64,000 nt of DNA from Wyeomyia smithii (Eukaryota > Arthropoda > Insecta > Diptera > Culicidae): the NCBI RefSeq assembly GCF_029784165.1, contig NC_073695.1, forward strand, positions 230,301,916 to 230,365,915, in the 5' to 3' direction. Made by a program: the position numbers and the translations under genes. Position 1 is the first letter of the stretch. Every line of letters starts with the position of its first letter. The notes beneath the pieces were generated by a model that did no database searches, was not told the origin of the DNA, and saw only the letters and a list, made by a program, of their open reading frames with translations. This document shows, one piece after another, positions 9,931 to 26,789 of this stretch.

Positions 9931-11300
9931 TGTGACATCATCCGCACCACCATCGTCGTTGTCGTCTACTGGTGTTCCGCTTTCTACCGGTCATCGAAAA
10001 GGAAAACACGAGAGTTGGACCGGAAATGGCTGCCGGGCTGCCCGAGACGAACTTTGCTAAGCACGGTGCAGTCGGTCTAAGCCAACAAAACCAAAACAGA
10101 AGATGTTGATTTTAGAAATTGAGCAATTTTCTCTCGTCGGTCTGTCGGCGAACCTTGTCTTCCCGGAAAGCTGCTGCCAATCAATGGAACGGCTGAGAGA
10201 AGCGTGAACGATTTTTGCCTTCGCTCCTAAGTCTCCGGGCTGCTCGTTCTTCCTTCCCTTGGTGACTCTTTTTACGGATAATACGCAGCTTAAATTTCAA
10301 CAATCGAATAAGGAGATGTGAGATAATTTCGACTTTCGCGCTAGATGCCACCTAATGCTTTTGAAGGGGGAGAAAAGGGATCTGCCAAATAGGATTACCC
10401 GGGTTTGATAATGCTACAAAGGATTTCTATTACCACATTCGCCGATTCAAAACAGGAAGGCTTAGGCTGAATGTGGGTAGAATCTGTTTCGTGAAAAGCG
10501 GCCCCGGTTTACACGAAACCGAGGTTGCAGGGTTGAAGGTGGAGTCGCATTCGATCTAAGCATTTGTGGGAAATACGGCTGCCAAATTGGTACACCATAA
10601 TATGTGTTACTGATAAGTCTGCATTGATACTGAATTTCTGATGTTTGAGTGTATCGTCAAAAAAAAAAAATTAAACTTCGATTGTTTTCAAGTTGTCTTC
10701 AAGATTTCGCATATCTTAAACGAATAAATTGTACCCCAATTTAATTATCATCGCCTTGAAATTTCACTTCAACAGCTTCCAAATTTATCATTATTTTAAA
10801 TATGCTATCTTACGGGTTTATCGAAACAAGAAACCCGATTCACACGCGGCAAGGCCACTTGTTTTGTCGCCAGGCTAACTTCTGTTCCCGTGATGCTGTT
10901 CACCGTTGTTCCGAAACCAATCCTGCAGCCCATTACTTATAGCAAATACAAATTGAAACTCTATACCGTGTAAGATAATCCGAGTCCCATTTTGCGAACC
11001 TTCGCTCCCGAGAGAGAGAGAGATAGAGCAGTAGTGGAAAGACCTTCGCTTGCGCCGGCACGGGTATCGCTATCGCGCGTAATAAATTCTGCTGAAATAT
11101 TACGCACTGTCAGGAAAGCTTACGCTTACCGGCAACCTGGCCTGGACTCTCATACGGTGTGCTCCGAATTTGGTATTAAATTGTTTTCGGTTTCTTCCTC
11201 AGACGGCTAGACAGAAGGCAGCGCAAGTGGAATTTTTGTTCGTCTGCCCGTCCGTTGCGGGTTCACCGATCAGAGCCGACTGCCAGCAGTGCAGCTTGGG
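9931..11300. other. GC-richer unique region, possible non-coding exon or regulatory DNA
   Basis: The sections 9930-10260 and 10830-11290 are clearly more GC-rich than their surroundings and have no copy elsewhere in the window. No long frame with recognisable motifs is present; the 72-codon frame at 10992 covers a GAGAGAGA run. In insect genomes such islands can be untranslated first exons or enhancers, but nothing here proves transcription. The stretch 10290-10830 is AT-rich without features. Confidence 0.25.
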
Positions 11301-11669
11301 TTTTTGAAGTTATGGAGTGTTGAATATTTAAATGGAATAGTGCCCCACCTGCATTTGGAAAGGTGGAAACGATCTTTTTTTATTGAGCCTTTTTAAAAAT
11401 TTTAGTGGGAAGATAACTCGATTGTTTTCGAGAAAACGAAAGTAAAGTTTTGCTTTTGTTACCTGACGTCCCGCAAGGTTTGATAACACGCTGTATTACT
11501 GGTATATGTTTATTTTCAGTATTGTTATCATTATAGCTGTTAGTAATCAATTTCTTATCTGTTTGCGTATATGCAGTGTGTTCCAAAATTTAGTCACGAA
11601 CAGAGGTTATAATTTCCTATCCGCTGCTTTGTTTAGTGCAATAGAACTAGGCACTTCTGAAAAGGCGGG

Positions 11670-12273
11670 ATGTCCAACAAGAGTCAAAGAGCCGCCGACA
11701 TTCGGACTTCTTTGTCAAACTACAAGCAAAGTGGTGGCCCATCGGGACCAGCAAATCGAGCAGCAGCGGTATACGAAGGAGTAAAACTAAATTACCAGAG
11801 ATCTGCGGAGTTCGACCCTGTAGAGCACTATGATGGGTTTTCAAGACAAAATCGCAAAAATAGGCAGTTCTGGAGAAAGAAGAAGCCAAGGACCCAAAAA
11901 TGTCAACCTTCAGTAACCACCAGCAGACAACTCGACTCATCTCATCTAGGGCAAGATCAGGCGAGAACAAATCGAAGTTCTAAAGGAAAAAAATAAGTGC
12001 TTGGAAAAGTTGGAAAAGGAGAACCCACAAACCGAAAAGTGTCAACCGTCGTATACAAACGGATCCACAGCGTCGCAGTTTGTTCCTGAAGACAATTATT
12101 ATTATTTTCCTGATTATGACGACTATTATTAATATGATTATTACCTGCCCGCTTCTCCGCAGAACAACCAAAACGGTGGCGGTCGCTTCAAAAAGTTTCT
12201 TCTCATTACCCTCGTCGGTGGTGCAATAAGCTACGCGTTGATCAGAATTGTACGATCAATTCGAAGTGCTTAA
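11670..12273 (+). pseudogene. broken coding remnant with coiled coil and tail anchor, family unknown
   Basis: A good start (GCGGGATGTCC) opens a frame beginning MSNKSQRAADIRTSLSNY and running to about residue 57 (VEHYDGF), where the register appears to shift. A third register from ~11950 gives a charged coiled-coil-like run (EQIEVLKEKNKCLEKLEK) and a Tyr/Asp-rich stretch. One in-frame TAA follows at 12130-12132 in a TAT-TAT-TAA-TAT context. The C-terminus is RFKKFLLITLVGGAISYALI with basic flanks, ending at TAA 12271. Soluble head, coiled coil and a single C-terminal hydrophobic segment suggest a tail-anchored membrane protein. The two lesions suggest a processed or decayed gene copy; a short A-run lies downstream at ~12333. 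I do not recognise the family. Alternatively the first piece could be an exon of a live gene. Confidence 0.4.
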
Positions 12274-13450
12274 AATCATTTGGAGTCTGTGTGTAACAAC
12301 TGAAGATGTACTTTAGCAAGAAATGAACGGTGAAAAAAAAAACTGTAAACTTTATGACGTGAAACATTCATATCTCAACATTGTATTTTTATTTTCCATG
12401 CGAACCCAAATATTTGGAAGTCTACGTCGACTTTTAAATATTCCTGATTAGCGATATCGCTATTTTTTGGTGGGTGTGCGTGTGGAAACCTATTTATAGA
12501 TCCCACTGTCTGGCAGTGATATAATGAAAAAAAAAAAAAAAAGAAGACAGTTACAATTATTAGTTTCGGGATCTAGAAGGTGTTAGCTTTACCGACATTC
12601 CAAAGACTCTGTACAGAATGACTGAGTACTTGCAGTACATTCCTGAGTAATTCTCTATAGTGTAAGCCCCGCCTCAGAATAATATTAGAATCTTGAAGAT
12701 TTTATTATTATTTCCACACTTCCAATTCATTTGATACACTCATATAAAAAAAATGACCCGTATTTGATATTTTGTTATATTTATTAACTAGAGGAGCTAA
12801 ATGAATAAATCTTACCATATATAACCTATGTGTGTACCAAAATGTTATCTAAAAATTTGATGACAAATTGCTAAACTTGTAATAAATAATGTGTCAATCG
12901 ATCTTCTCCGCAATTGCAACACTCAGAAAATTAAACCAAAAATAATTTTGATGAATTAAAAAATGTAACAAAAAAAGAAAAACAAAGATATTTAATTGCA
13001 ATGCATTTGTTTCATTTACGGAGAAAACGGCAGCACTGTCTGTCCACTCGGACCTGCATACAAGCTTTCATGCAAGCCTTCGTGTGGGAAGCAAATGACG
13101 CTCCTTTCGATTGTCTCTTTTCTATGTTTAAAGTACAATTTTAGGAGTGACAAAATGATCACTTTTTAACTACCTCCCGCATGTGCACTATACTTATCTT
13201 TAGCAGCATTGGTTTAGTGTTCACTTACACTATCACACGTGATTCCGTAGTCCCGATAACATCGCTGAAATTAGTTTTTTTTCACGAGCCGATGCAGGAT
13301 TGTCTCTGCACTGTTAAAGCAGTGTTGCCCATCTCGCGATATCGCAAATTTTTGGTGACGCTATTTTCGGAAGCAAAATGATGCTCAGAGACACTTCCTA
13401 TTTACTTACTTGCTTTACCGATGAAACACCTTTCAGGATTTCACCTGAGT
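12274..13450. other. no gene seen
   Basis: AT-rich sequence with homopolymer runs (12527-12541). A mixed-composition stretch lies at 13010-13110. Nothing codes convincingly. Confidence 0.5.
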
Positions 13451-13452
13451 CA

Positions 13453-14345
13453 CTATGTTACACCAGCAAATTCGGCCCATGTCAGCTCATCTCCAGTTTT
13501 TTGAGCGAGCCACACTTCCAAAATCTTGCACCACTTTGTCCAACCAACTAGCTCGTTGCACGCCTCTGCGTGTCGTACCGGCTGGATTCGAGACCGGCCG
13601 GCCTTCTCACAACATCCGTAGTAGGCACGATTCCAGCTACAATACATCTTTGGATTTCTCTGCTGCAGTCGTTGTGCGACGTTACCGATAATCAGAAGTA
13701 CAGTCGATTATACCGCACCACCTCTACGAGCCTTTTTGCCCCTGCTAGCATAAACTTGGTCAATCCAACCTTCTCTGCTGCACGTTTCAGCTTGGTGTAC
13801 TGTTCAGCAACCGCCTGGGATGTCCGACCGACAAGATCCACGTCGTCAGCGACGCTGATGAACTGGCTGGATTTAATAAAAAACGTGCTCCGCATGTCAA
13901 AGGCCGAACATTTCATAATACCTTCAAACACAATGTTGAACAGAAGGCAGGAAAGACCGTCACCTGGTTGAAAACCCGTGCGTGTTTCAAACGGGCTTGA
14001 TAACGCACCCCAAATCTTCAAACAGTTTTTGCACCATCCATCATGACCTTGAAACCAAACTATTTTTGTCCATGTTCACCATAGCTCTACACGGTCGACT
14101 TTATCATAGGCGGCCTTAAAATCGATGAAAAAGGTGTGCGTGAGGACTTGATATTTGTGACAATTTTGGAGGATATGCCGCAAGGTAAAGATTTGGTCTA
14201 TTGTCGATCGCCGTTCAACAAAATCGGTTTGATCGGATGTTGTTGATAACCCAGAGTCTGTTGTTGATTGGCCTCCATCCAATGACGCGCTTCTGCATTT
14301 CGGCCTTCACAATGAAAGCTGTGCCCAGCTCTTGTGTGTTAGCGC
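13453..14345 (-). mobile_element. RTE-like LINE remnant, copy 2
   Basis: The minus strand starts with an endonuclease scrap (near 14300: EMQKRVIGWRPIN) and jumps to RT motifs FVERRSTIDQIFTLR and FIDFKAAYDKVDRVELW (14076-14250). After a frame change it reads SSPFETRTGFQPGDGLSCLL (13960-14010) and FISVADDVDLVGR; the ADD box is the catalytic Asp pair. The Arg-Gly turn RRGLRQGD of intact members is TRTGFQPGD here. The element is truncated at its 3' side near 13450. Confidence 0.75.
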
Positions 14346-14389
14346 AGCTCTGGTAGATGGTGTAATCATCTTCATACGTATGTACCTTA

Positions 14390-16195
14390 CCTTACCAAGT
14401 CCTAAGCCGTGGTGTGGCCTTTGCTGTACGTAAGAGTCGTCTCCATTTCACTTGGTCCATGGCTGCAGTTCGCCAGCTCTGCAGTCTGCAGGACGTCTTC
14501 CACCTGATCGATCTACCTTGCCCGCTATGCAGCTCTCCGTCTCGTCCCTGACGGATTGGTCTCAAGAACCATTACCGAGCTGTCATCTGACATCCATACG
14601 GCATGTCCAGCCCACTGAAACCTGCCAATCTTAGCGGTTGGACGATAGATGGTTCCCCAAGCAGCTCCTGCTGTTCATACTTCATTCGCCTTCTCCACCT
14701 TTCGTTCTCCAACTGCAGTCCACCGAAGATGGTATGCAACAGCTCGAAGACCGCAAGGGCGCATTGGTCCTCCACAAGCGTAGTCCGGGTCTCATGCCCG
14801 TAGAAGACTATCTGTCTGACCAGCGTTTTGTAGATGGTTAACTTGGTGCGGCGACGAATTCGATCGGAGCGTCCTGCGGAGACCTAAGTATGCACGTTTT
14901 CTTGCCATAATGTGTCGATGAATTTCTCTGCTGGTAGGTATCGTTATCGGCAGTTACCTGGGCTCACTGGTAACAAACTCATCGACCACTTTGATTTCAA
15001 CACCACCAACTTGCACTCGAGGTGGGAGGTTAGAACTGTCTACCCATGATCCCCTTCCTTTCATGTACTTCGTCTTCGATGCATTAATGACCAGTCCAAT
15101 CTGTTTGCCTTCGGCCTTTAGTCCGATGTACGTATACGCCATCTTCACAAAGGTCCAAGGCACAACGCCGATATCGTCGGCGAACCCAAACAGTAGAACC
15201 GACTTTTAAAATATCGTTCCACTCGTGTTAATCCCCGCTATTCTAATGACACTTTTCAGATCAATGTTGAACAGTAGATACGAGAGACCATCACCTTGCC
15301 TTAAACCTCTCCGGGTTTCGAAGGGACTCGAAAGTGCCCCCGATACTCGAACTACACACATTACTCGATCCATCGTCGCTTCGACCAACCACGTAAGCTT
15401 GTCGCGAAATCCATAGCCATGCATAATTTGTCATAGGTGGTTTCGATCGATTGTGTCGTATGCCGATTTGAAGTCGATGGTGTGTATGGGCACGTTGTGT
15501 TCGGGAATTTTTTGATCCGAATATCTGATCCGTGGTGGCTCGTGCACCCGTGAATCCCGCCTGGTAGTGTCCCACGAACTACTTCGCAACAGGTGATAGT
15601 CGACGGCAGAGTTTTTGGGAGAGTACCTTGTAGGCGGCGTTCAGCAGAGTGATTGCACGGTAATTGCTGCCCTCCAGCTTGTTGTTTGAAATGGGACACA
15701 CAATACCCTCCATCCACTTCTCCGGTACTTGTTCTTCCTCCCAAAGCTTGACAATGACCCAGTGCACGGCTCTAACCAGTGTTTCTCCATCGTATTTCAA
15801 AAGCACGCTGGGAAGTTTGTGTACTCCATCAGCTTGATTGTTTTTCAGCCGGCCAATCTCCTTCTTCACCTCCAGGAGCTCCTGCACATATCAGCTTGTG
15901 GCACGTAGCCTTTTCGGAAGCTGTTCAGCTTCTCGTAGAACTTCCGAGTGTCGTTAGCTTGGTACAGCTCTTTCATCGCTAGGCTATGTAAGTCCTCTAG
16001 CTGGCGCTTTTTCCTTCAGAGGACTGAGTGGATTCGTGATTGTCTTTGCAGGGAAAGAAAGTACTTCGGGCTACCATACCATCGGTGCGTAAACCGATGT
16101 TATCATTAGACTCGGCGTGCAGGCTATTTGGCCCGATTACTGGTCTGTACGTTGCCTCCGTCCTACCTTTCATGTCCCCATTGACGACTTCCACG
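14390..16195 (-). mobile_element. RTE-like LINE remnant, copy 1
   Basis: In minus-strand order: an endonuclease fragment with YRPVIGPNSLHAESNDN (16000-16150), ELYQANDTRKFYEKLNSFRK (~15930), then the RT block EIGRLKNNQADGV, WMEGIVCPIS and SNYRAITLLNAAYKVLSQKL (15579-15887). It continues with GYHQAGF/ATTDQIF remnants (15540), SSPFETRRGLRQGDGLSYLL (15290-15350), KTKYMKGRG (~15060) and a C-terminal FELLHTIFGGLQLENERWRR (14660-14740). The catalytic ADD box is not readable in frame. A single ORF with APE-type nuclease, RT and no zinc finger is the RTE layout. Several frameshifts make it inactive. Confidence 0.78.
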
Positions 16196-16944
16196 TCCCG
16201 TCGCGGCCCTTATCCTGAACTTGAATATCGGCTGCCACCCCCGTTGGCGCATCTTGTCCAGTACTATGAACAGAGTCGGCCCGGGGCAGATATGTTCGTT
16301 GGACCCTCTTTTCTTGAAAAAATTAGAGGTAGTACACTGTGAGCAAAAAAGCGAAGTCGCGTGGATGTAGTTCGTCGTTGATTATCCTGTCGCATCCTGG
16401 AAAGCAGAGCGATTTGCAGTTTCATGTTCCAAGTTTCCAATCGTAATCTTCATTTCGCTGCCCAGCTTCAAGCCGATTGTTCCGATCCGTATTATCTCTT
16501 ACGTTGTCTGTGACATATTGTTTTTCGGGGTGCCTTAGACGCTTCTAACATTCGTTAATCAGCCGCTTCTAACATGAAGATCAGACGCAGTTTTGCCGCA
16601 CCATCTTGGTGAACAGACGCTCGAGTTGGCGTTGCATTTCCTTTACCGCCGGAGTACCGCGCCAATGGTCGCGTCGCACCTTCTCATTTAGTTATCGTCG
16701 GATGACAACATTGCTTAGGCCAGTTGGGTCGATATTTCAACCGGCAGTCTAGTGTATTCACATGACTCGTGAAGGTGTGAGATAGAAACTTGTGAGGGCC
16801 GGAGCTATGTTTGACACACCTTCCAGGTTGTTAACTCACCATTCGAAGTCCTGAAGAACTTGTTTCGCCAAGTAATTGGTAGAAAAAGGCTCCACTCTAC
16901 TACGGACGACAATGACCTGAGGTACTTTACCTTGCGTTAGAGCT
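16196..16944. other. mixed-composition sequence, unassigned
   Basis: This sequence has medium GC and may be an upstream remnant of the RTE-like copy or another decayed LINE (GCAGATATGTTCGTTGGACC near 16290). No motif allows assignment. Confidence 0.3.
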
Positions 16945-17167
16945 GGGGTGGCATTGCGCAGCTCGATTCGAACGATTTTCGCTATTTTCGAGTACGTCAC
17001 ATACTGTCAATTTTGCTTTAAGCTCAAAAGGAGCTGTCATTGTCATTTGTTCTTCGGCTCAATTAACCCGCAAAGTCGAAAAAAAGAAGAAAAATGAAGC
17101 ATAACGCTCACCAGCGATCATTTCGTTTTGTTCGAGTTACCCGAAACGAAATGTGCAATGCCACCCC
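16945..17167. mobile_element. 223-bp MITE
   Basis: The terminal inverted repeats GGGGTGGCATTGCGCA (16945-16960) and its complement TGTGCAATGCCACCCC (17152-17167) match at 15 of 16 positions. The inner parts are also loosely complementary (CGATTCGAACGATTTT against AAAACGAAATGATC). No coding capacity and no clean target duplication were seen. The size and structure fit a miniature inverted-repeat element whose autonomous relative is unknown. Confidence 0.65.
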
Positions 17168-17245
17168 TGGTTACAGAGTCCGCTTTGTCAAGCGGATGGT
17201 CGTGGGTTTAAAATTTGGATTTATTCTCAGGCTTCCCCATCACTT
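17168..17245 (+). mobile_element. SINE head fragment
   Basis: TTACAGAGTCCGCTTTG, then GGTCGTGGGTTTAAAATT and CTCAGGCTTCCCCATCAC, align with the 5' region of the SINE at 5078-5561 read on its minus strand. Box B is decayed (GGTTTAAAA instead of GGTTCGAAT). It directly follows the MITE. Confidence 0.6.
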
Positions 17246-17644
17246 TCTCTTCGTTTACGTTGTATTCTCCAATACTTTGGTTTGCCTTTCTTTTAACAAA
17301 ATAAGTTTTTCTTATGATAAAAAGAACGCCGAACGAAACTTCACCGGGGAATTAAAATCGGTGATATTTGGCTGAAGGAAATAGGCTCGGTATAGTAGAT
17401 CAGTGAGCCTGTAAATGGAAGGGTTAAGTCATGTTACCCACAAGCACGATAAAATAATAAGTTAATAATATAAGTGCGGGATACAGCAGATACCCGTGCA
17501 TATCTCACAACAGATCTAGTCGGTCTGGTAGATTCTGGTCGCAGTGAAGAAGTCCATACAACGCGAGAAGTGTTTAATCCAATAGCGATAGCCGCACCCA
17601 ATGAGTGGTTTTACACCGAGTGCCAGCGAACGACGAATGCTAGA

Positions 17645-17680
17645 ATTTACATTTACATTTACATTTACATTTACATTTAC
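17645..17680 (+). repeat. (ATTTAC)6 microsatellite
   Basis: Six perfect copies of the hexamer ATTTAC. Confidence 0.95.
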
Positions 17681-18037
17681 GTTATACAGCTCGCCCGTTT
17701 TGATGTCGACAGTTGCCTTAACGGTGAGTATCTCGGCGTCTCTCTGGTGTATAGGCTGACTAAGGCTGACTAGATATCGAGCAGCTAGAGTCACTGAAAA
17801 GAGGCTCTATCGCCGAAAGAAACATCGGCATTGAGAGCGTGGTTTTACGGAGGCACCAGGCTCTATTCGAGAAGCTTCTATCAAAAAATTAACAGAATAA
17901 GGCAATCCACGGGTGACGTTTCTTTGCTTGTACGACTGTTATTGTTGCTGTTTTTCAAGCTGCAAAACCAAAACACGACCAAAACCGAAAACTTTTATTA
18001 TCGACAATAATATCAAAAGTGATTTTTTATTGTTGTA

Positions 18038-19434
18038 GGGTAAATGACCTAATAGTGGAGGAGCTAACCACGAGTTATGCATGTTTAGCCATGTTTTGGC
18101 TAAGAAAAACGAATCTAGCTGGTCCGTTTCACTATTTTCTGTTGAAATGGGTTCTATTTGATAATTTTGCACCTTAAAATTGACTTTGAACCCGCTTTGA
18201 GGGTTTAAATTAACTAAAATAAGTTTCACGCTTTTGTTACAATAGTTGCGGTAGAGTTCCTATAGTTGTGAATGGGTGTTCCTGTAGTTGCGGTATATAA
18301 AACATTCGTGTTTGCTTGGTTAAATGAAGGTATTTGCCTTGCTTGAAGTGGTTTTTGATTGTTTTACTATTTATCATATTGTTTTTAATAGGTTGACAAG
18401 TCGGTTTGCAAGTAAATACAAAAATGCACGAAGTTAACTAAGAGACGGATTATGCGCCAATTTGGTCAGATGTTGGCAAAATTCAGTGAGGGTATGTGGG
18501 TTATATTAAAATAAAACAAATTTTGCATACTTTTTTGAAATTGGCTAAAGAGAAAGAACAATGGCGCTCACTTTGAAATATTCAGAAGAATTTTTTTTTC
18601 TCAAATGGTGACTTCTCAACACTGGAAGTTAGAGTCTATTACCTCTGCTTCGTACCATATTTGCTCTTACATTTTTGACGTTAGTGTTCACTAAAAGAGC
18701 GATTGAAGCTGTGAAAGGCTCGTTAAAAGAATTACAAGACCAAAAGCAAGCATCGATTGGGTAAGCATCGATTAAGAGGTCATAAATGCATAATACAGCA
18801 TTTTAGGGGCGAGAGCGATAGCTTTGGTGGCCGATCATGTATGAAGTATCGGTAAATACACGGTGGCAGGGGAAGGTGGGGTTCGAAAATTGAATAGTAA
18901 TAAGTTACATCATTTAGGTATGTCCCCTAGTAACTGCTTGTCCCTAATATACACAAGTAGTCCCACATACATATGTTCTGATAAACGTAAATCATAATTG
19001 CGAAACATACCGCAACTATAAGAGCATAGTGTATCCTGTGATCCAATAGTGGAGGAAGTAATTTATAAATAATATGATCATCTATTAACGAACTTCACCT
19101 GTGCAACAGTTTCCATAATAAACTGTTATCTGGGAAAATAATTATATGAGTAATAATCGTACTAAAACCACACACATATTTTAAATCAATCGTGGACAAA
19201 ATAAGAAAATGGGTAGTGAGTGGTGCCTTCCGGGTAAGTTTCTGAAAAATACAGTATTCTTCAGTAATTTGGATATTTTCAGTATATATTGTTGTAGTAA
19301 CATATGTACTTATGTTTAATCTATTATTTCTACATCATGTAGCATAAGCAACTCGGTTCTAATTAGTTTAAACGATGAATTTAGAAGCGATGCCGCAACT
19401 ATTGGTGCTACCACAACTATTGGATCATCTACCC
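18038..19434. mobile_element. 1.4-kb non-autonomous DNA element, TA target site
   Basis: The left end GGGTAAATGACCTAATAGTG (18038) and the complement of the right end (GGGTAGATGATCCAATAGTT, ending 19434) form terminal inverted repeats with a TA on each side (18036-37 and 19435-36). This fits the mariner/pogo superfamily. Related words (AATAGTGGAGG, CCTATAGTTG, TTGCGGTA and complements CCGCAACTAT) recur at ~18055, 18246-18298, 19006-19055 and 19391-19425. They are mirrored between the halves. An internal frame near 18700 reads AIEAVKGSLKELQDQK, faintly like a pogo-type DNA-binding helix, but this is too short to call. Confidence 0.72.
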
Positions 19435-19436
19435 TA

Positions 19437-21516
19437 TTTAGGATTGGCACTCGCGATACTATAGCTACCAATCGGATAACATTTGTTTTTCACGCTTCTG
19501 TCTCCAAATTGCATCCAAGTTGCAACCGATCTAACATACATAAAGCTGTAATAAGTTGAAAACAGACTAAAATCAGCTGATCGCAACTGTCTCGTGGATT
19601 GCCTTATCAGGAACCAAAACATGTCAGCCCCTGTCATGTCCAACGTCAGGGAGGGGAACCTGATTATTGATAAATCGGAGGTGAATGAATAATATTAAGA
19701 TGGTGGACACTTCGTCCATATTAGGGTACTGTTTATGCTTTCAATTGCAGTTTTGTGGAGGTTTTGTTCGGTAGATTTTAGCAGGTTAACATGTTCAATA
19801 TAACCACTGCATGTATCTGTTTTCATCGATTCATTCTCATCAATTTCGTTCTTGGCATCACTTTCATTTGAACTGAATAATTGTCCATTGACAGTATTGT
19901 CAATTCGACTGTCAGAATGTTGTGTGTGGCAAGTTCGTTCTTCCGGTTGTTAATAATTCGGGTTCAGTAGCACTAAACAGTGTAGCAAGAAGGATTTCAT
20001 ATACATCAATCACACCTGCTTTTAAGTCTTTGTAATTATTCTAGGCAAAACGTCCTGCCATGACTCATAAGGGTAAACCACTACATCTCTCATTGTTATT
20101 CTTTTTCTCCTCTCCCTGCAAGTAGTAGTACTATATGTGTTTATTACAAGTTTTGCATTATGAATCGAAAAATTGGCTTTCTACGCCCTAAGTTTCACAA
20201 CTAATGTTAAAAACAATAGTAAAATTCACTGCTGTTAGCATGACTTGGGTACTAACTTCCTAACAACGATTCTGGTGTAATGTTGTTCCAACATGCAATC
20301 AACGCTAGCAAGACGTAAAGCATTGTTAATACAGAAACACTTTGAGTTCTAGTGGACCATAAACCCGAAGGGGAACTAAAATCACTTCCAGCTTTCAACG
20401 CTTCCAACTAATCAATAGCCTGTTCTGTCTTCGCCAAGTGCAATGCGAAGACCCCTTCCCAGCCACGACAGCAGCTCTAACAGTATCAAGTGCATTTTCC
20501 CGGAAGCAAAGCAAAATGAAATCCCGCAAACACAAACGCAATCTTCGTCACCCAAACGAACAATGATTACACTCTATTATGTTCCACTGCACTACTGCTG
20601 CTGGAGAGCGAGGAAAATCAGGCAAAAAAGACGGATTCATTACAAGTGCACTGCTGGCCACTTGTAGATTAAACGTCGCTTGACACCTTTTCTCATGCTC
20701 GAGCGCTCGAGTGAGTGAAAGACCCCATCCAGTGCGTGCTAGTTATGCTTATGCGGCAGCCAACTGTGGGTCTGTGGATTTAGTTTTCCATTTCCGCTAG
20801 ACTCACTCACTTCCAGAATTGCCATCACTGATGTGACGAATATTACAGTCGAAGAAACATGAAATTTTTGCCGAAAACGTGCCAAAGCGGTGCGCTCTTA
20901 ACTGCGCGTAATCCGGCTCAGCTTCGCTATTATGGGTTCACAACCGCACACATTTCACGTGCTCCAAGCTTTCCACAGTCCGTGGTTAGGGTTTATCGGA
21001 TGCATCACCTGACTGTAAAATTCGATGCCAAAAGAATTACACTCATGGAAAGAAAGAAAAAACTACCAGCACTGCGACAGATTCCGGTCCAGCTCGCGGG
21101 CGGTTCAACAACTTTATCCGGCACGTAGCGGAAATATTTTTTCTTACGACTCGCGGTACAAGCAGTGATTTGTGCAGAAACATATAGCTTTTCTACTTTT
21201 TCCGCGTTTGGATGCTTTTATAAGGCTGAAGTAGATTTCACCTGCATTGACGAAATACCGTGAAGCCGTGCTACATTTTGCAACGATGGCTGCCACGGGA
21301 AACGATGGTAATAAGCTGCAGTTAGACTGGTTTGTGTAAAACACATCATTCGCATTGACTAGAGTAGCTTTTGTGCAGTTCGAGTACAAATTTCCTGCAA
21401 TATTTTATGGAGAATCTCTAGTTATGACAGTAAGACGCCATCTGTGAATCGGAATAATTTCCCAATTTTTACTTCGTAGAATTTAGTTTCTAAAAAGAAA
21501 ACAGAATGAGTTTTCT
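19437..21516. other. no gene supported
   Basis: AT-rich to mixed sequence. It holds a small palindrome CTCGAGCGCTCGAG near 20697 and short frames only. 20410-20660 and 20840-21130 are more GC-rich and unique in the window, but carry no recognisable motif or splice pattern. Confidence 0.45.
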
Positions 21517-25600
<4,084 letters not shown>

Positions 25601-26789
25601 TTTAAATATTCAACGTTTTCTGCTACACTGCAGCATCACCTCTAGTCGGGCTAATATCGTCAGTTGAATTCAATACTGGCACAACATAAAATTTATTGTT
25701 CCGAGAAAAACGTATTTGAAAATTTGCGTCGAAAATTTCTTCTTTCATTTCCGTTTTAAATTCGAGAACTTTTCCTTTTTATTGAACCTGTTTAGATCCA
25801 TTTTGCGCCTATAATGAGCATGTTAAACGCTTTTATGTAATATTGGTTTGTGCTAGAAAGACACATCATTACAAACAAAATTTCATCGCATCGTTTGCTT
25901 TTGAAAAATTTTGAGTTTTGTCAGTATTGAATTCGACTGACGATATGTTTCATTGCTTTAGAGTTTACTTCTGAGACTTCAATCGCTGTTTTACTTCGCG
26001 TGCTGAGCTCGAGGGAATGTGCTAAAAGTTATAACATCGAGTACAACATGGAAACGTCAAATTCAATGTTTTAATTCTTTTCTGTTTTCTGCTGTAGATA
26101 CGAAAAACTCGCTGTTTCTTTGGTTTTCGAACGGAAAGCTTATATTCTGAAAATTACGAAGAGTTTTTAACTTAGCTTACATTTTTCATGATAAAAGGAG
26201 TCGTTTGTGTATCTGGTTTGACGTTTTTGTATAGACTGTTCCGAAAATTATAAATACATCTTCTTTCTTGAATAAAACAAAAAATACAGGATTTTTCGGG
26301 TCATTTTATTCTGAAATATAGTTGAAACTTCGACAGCAGCGATTATAATGAGAAAAATCGTATCTGTAAAACGAAATGCACTTGTTTTTGATTACTTGAT
26401 ATTGGGTAATCTATCGAAAGTCGGAGAGATAAGATACGCTAACAAAGATCGACTGTTATTTTTAGGTTTACTGCATGAGATCATTCGAGGATTCGATAAT
26501 TATTTTCAATATCTCGATGTGTGAGTATGCGAAAGACTGCTGCTAACTGCTTCCAAAGCCTTATCCACGACTCGCATTATTTCGAATTGACAGCACGGAC
26601 TAGGGAAAAATGCTCGACAGTTACAAAAAATGGGATTTTCATTCGCCCGGTTCAGCTATAAGATGAAGACACTCAGTATCACTAGAGCGAGTCCCGTGAT
26701 AGATTTGGGCATTGCCTGGCCAGTAAACTGTGTTTCGCTCCGCATGTTGCACGTTGGTCTAGAGCCGAACAGCTTAGAGATGTCCAGCT
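25601..26789. other. AT-rich, no gene seen
   Basis: Unique AT-rich sequence with only short frames and no internal repeat recognised. Confidence 0.45.

Noticed and set aside
18690..18760. pogo-type transposase helix (AIEAVKGSLKELQDQK) in the 18038 element
   Set aside because: Too short and without supporting neighbouring residues. Mentioned only as a hint in the element entry.
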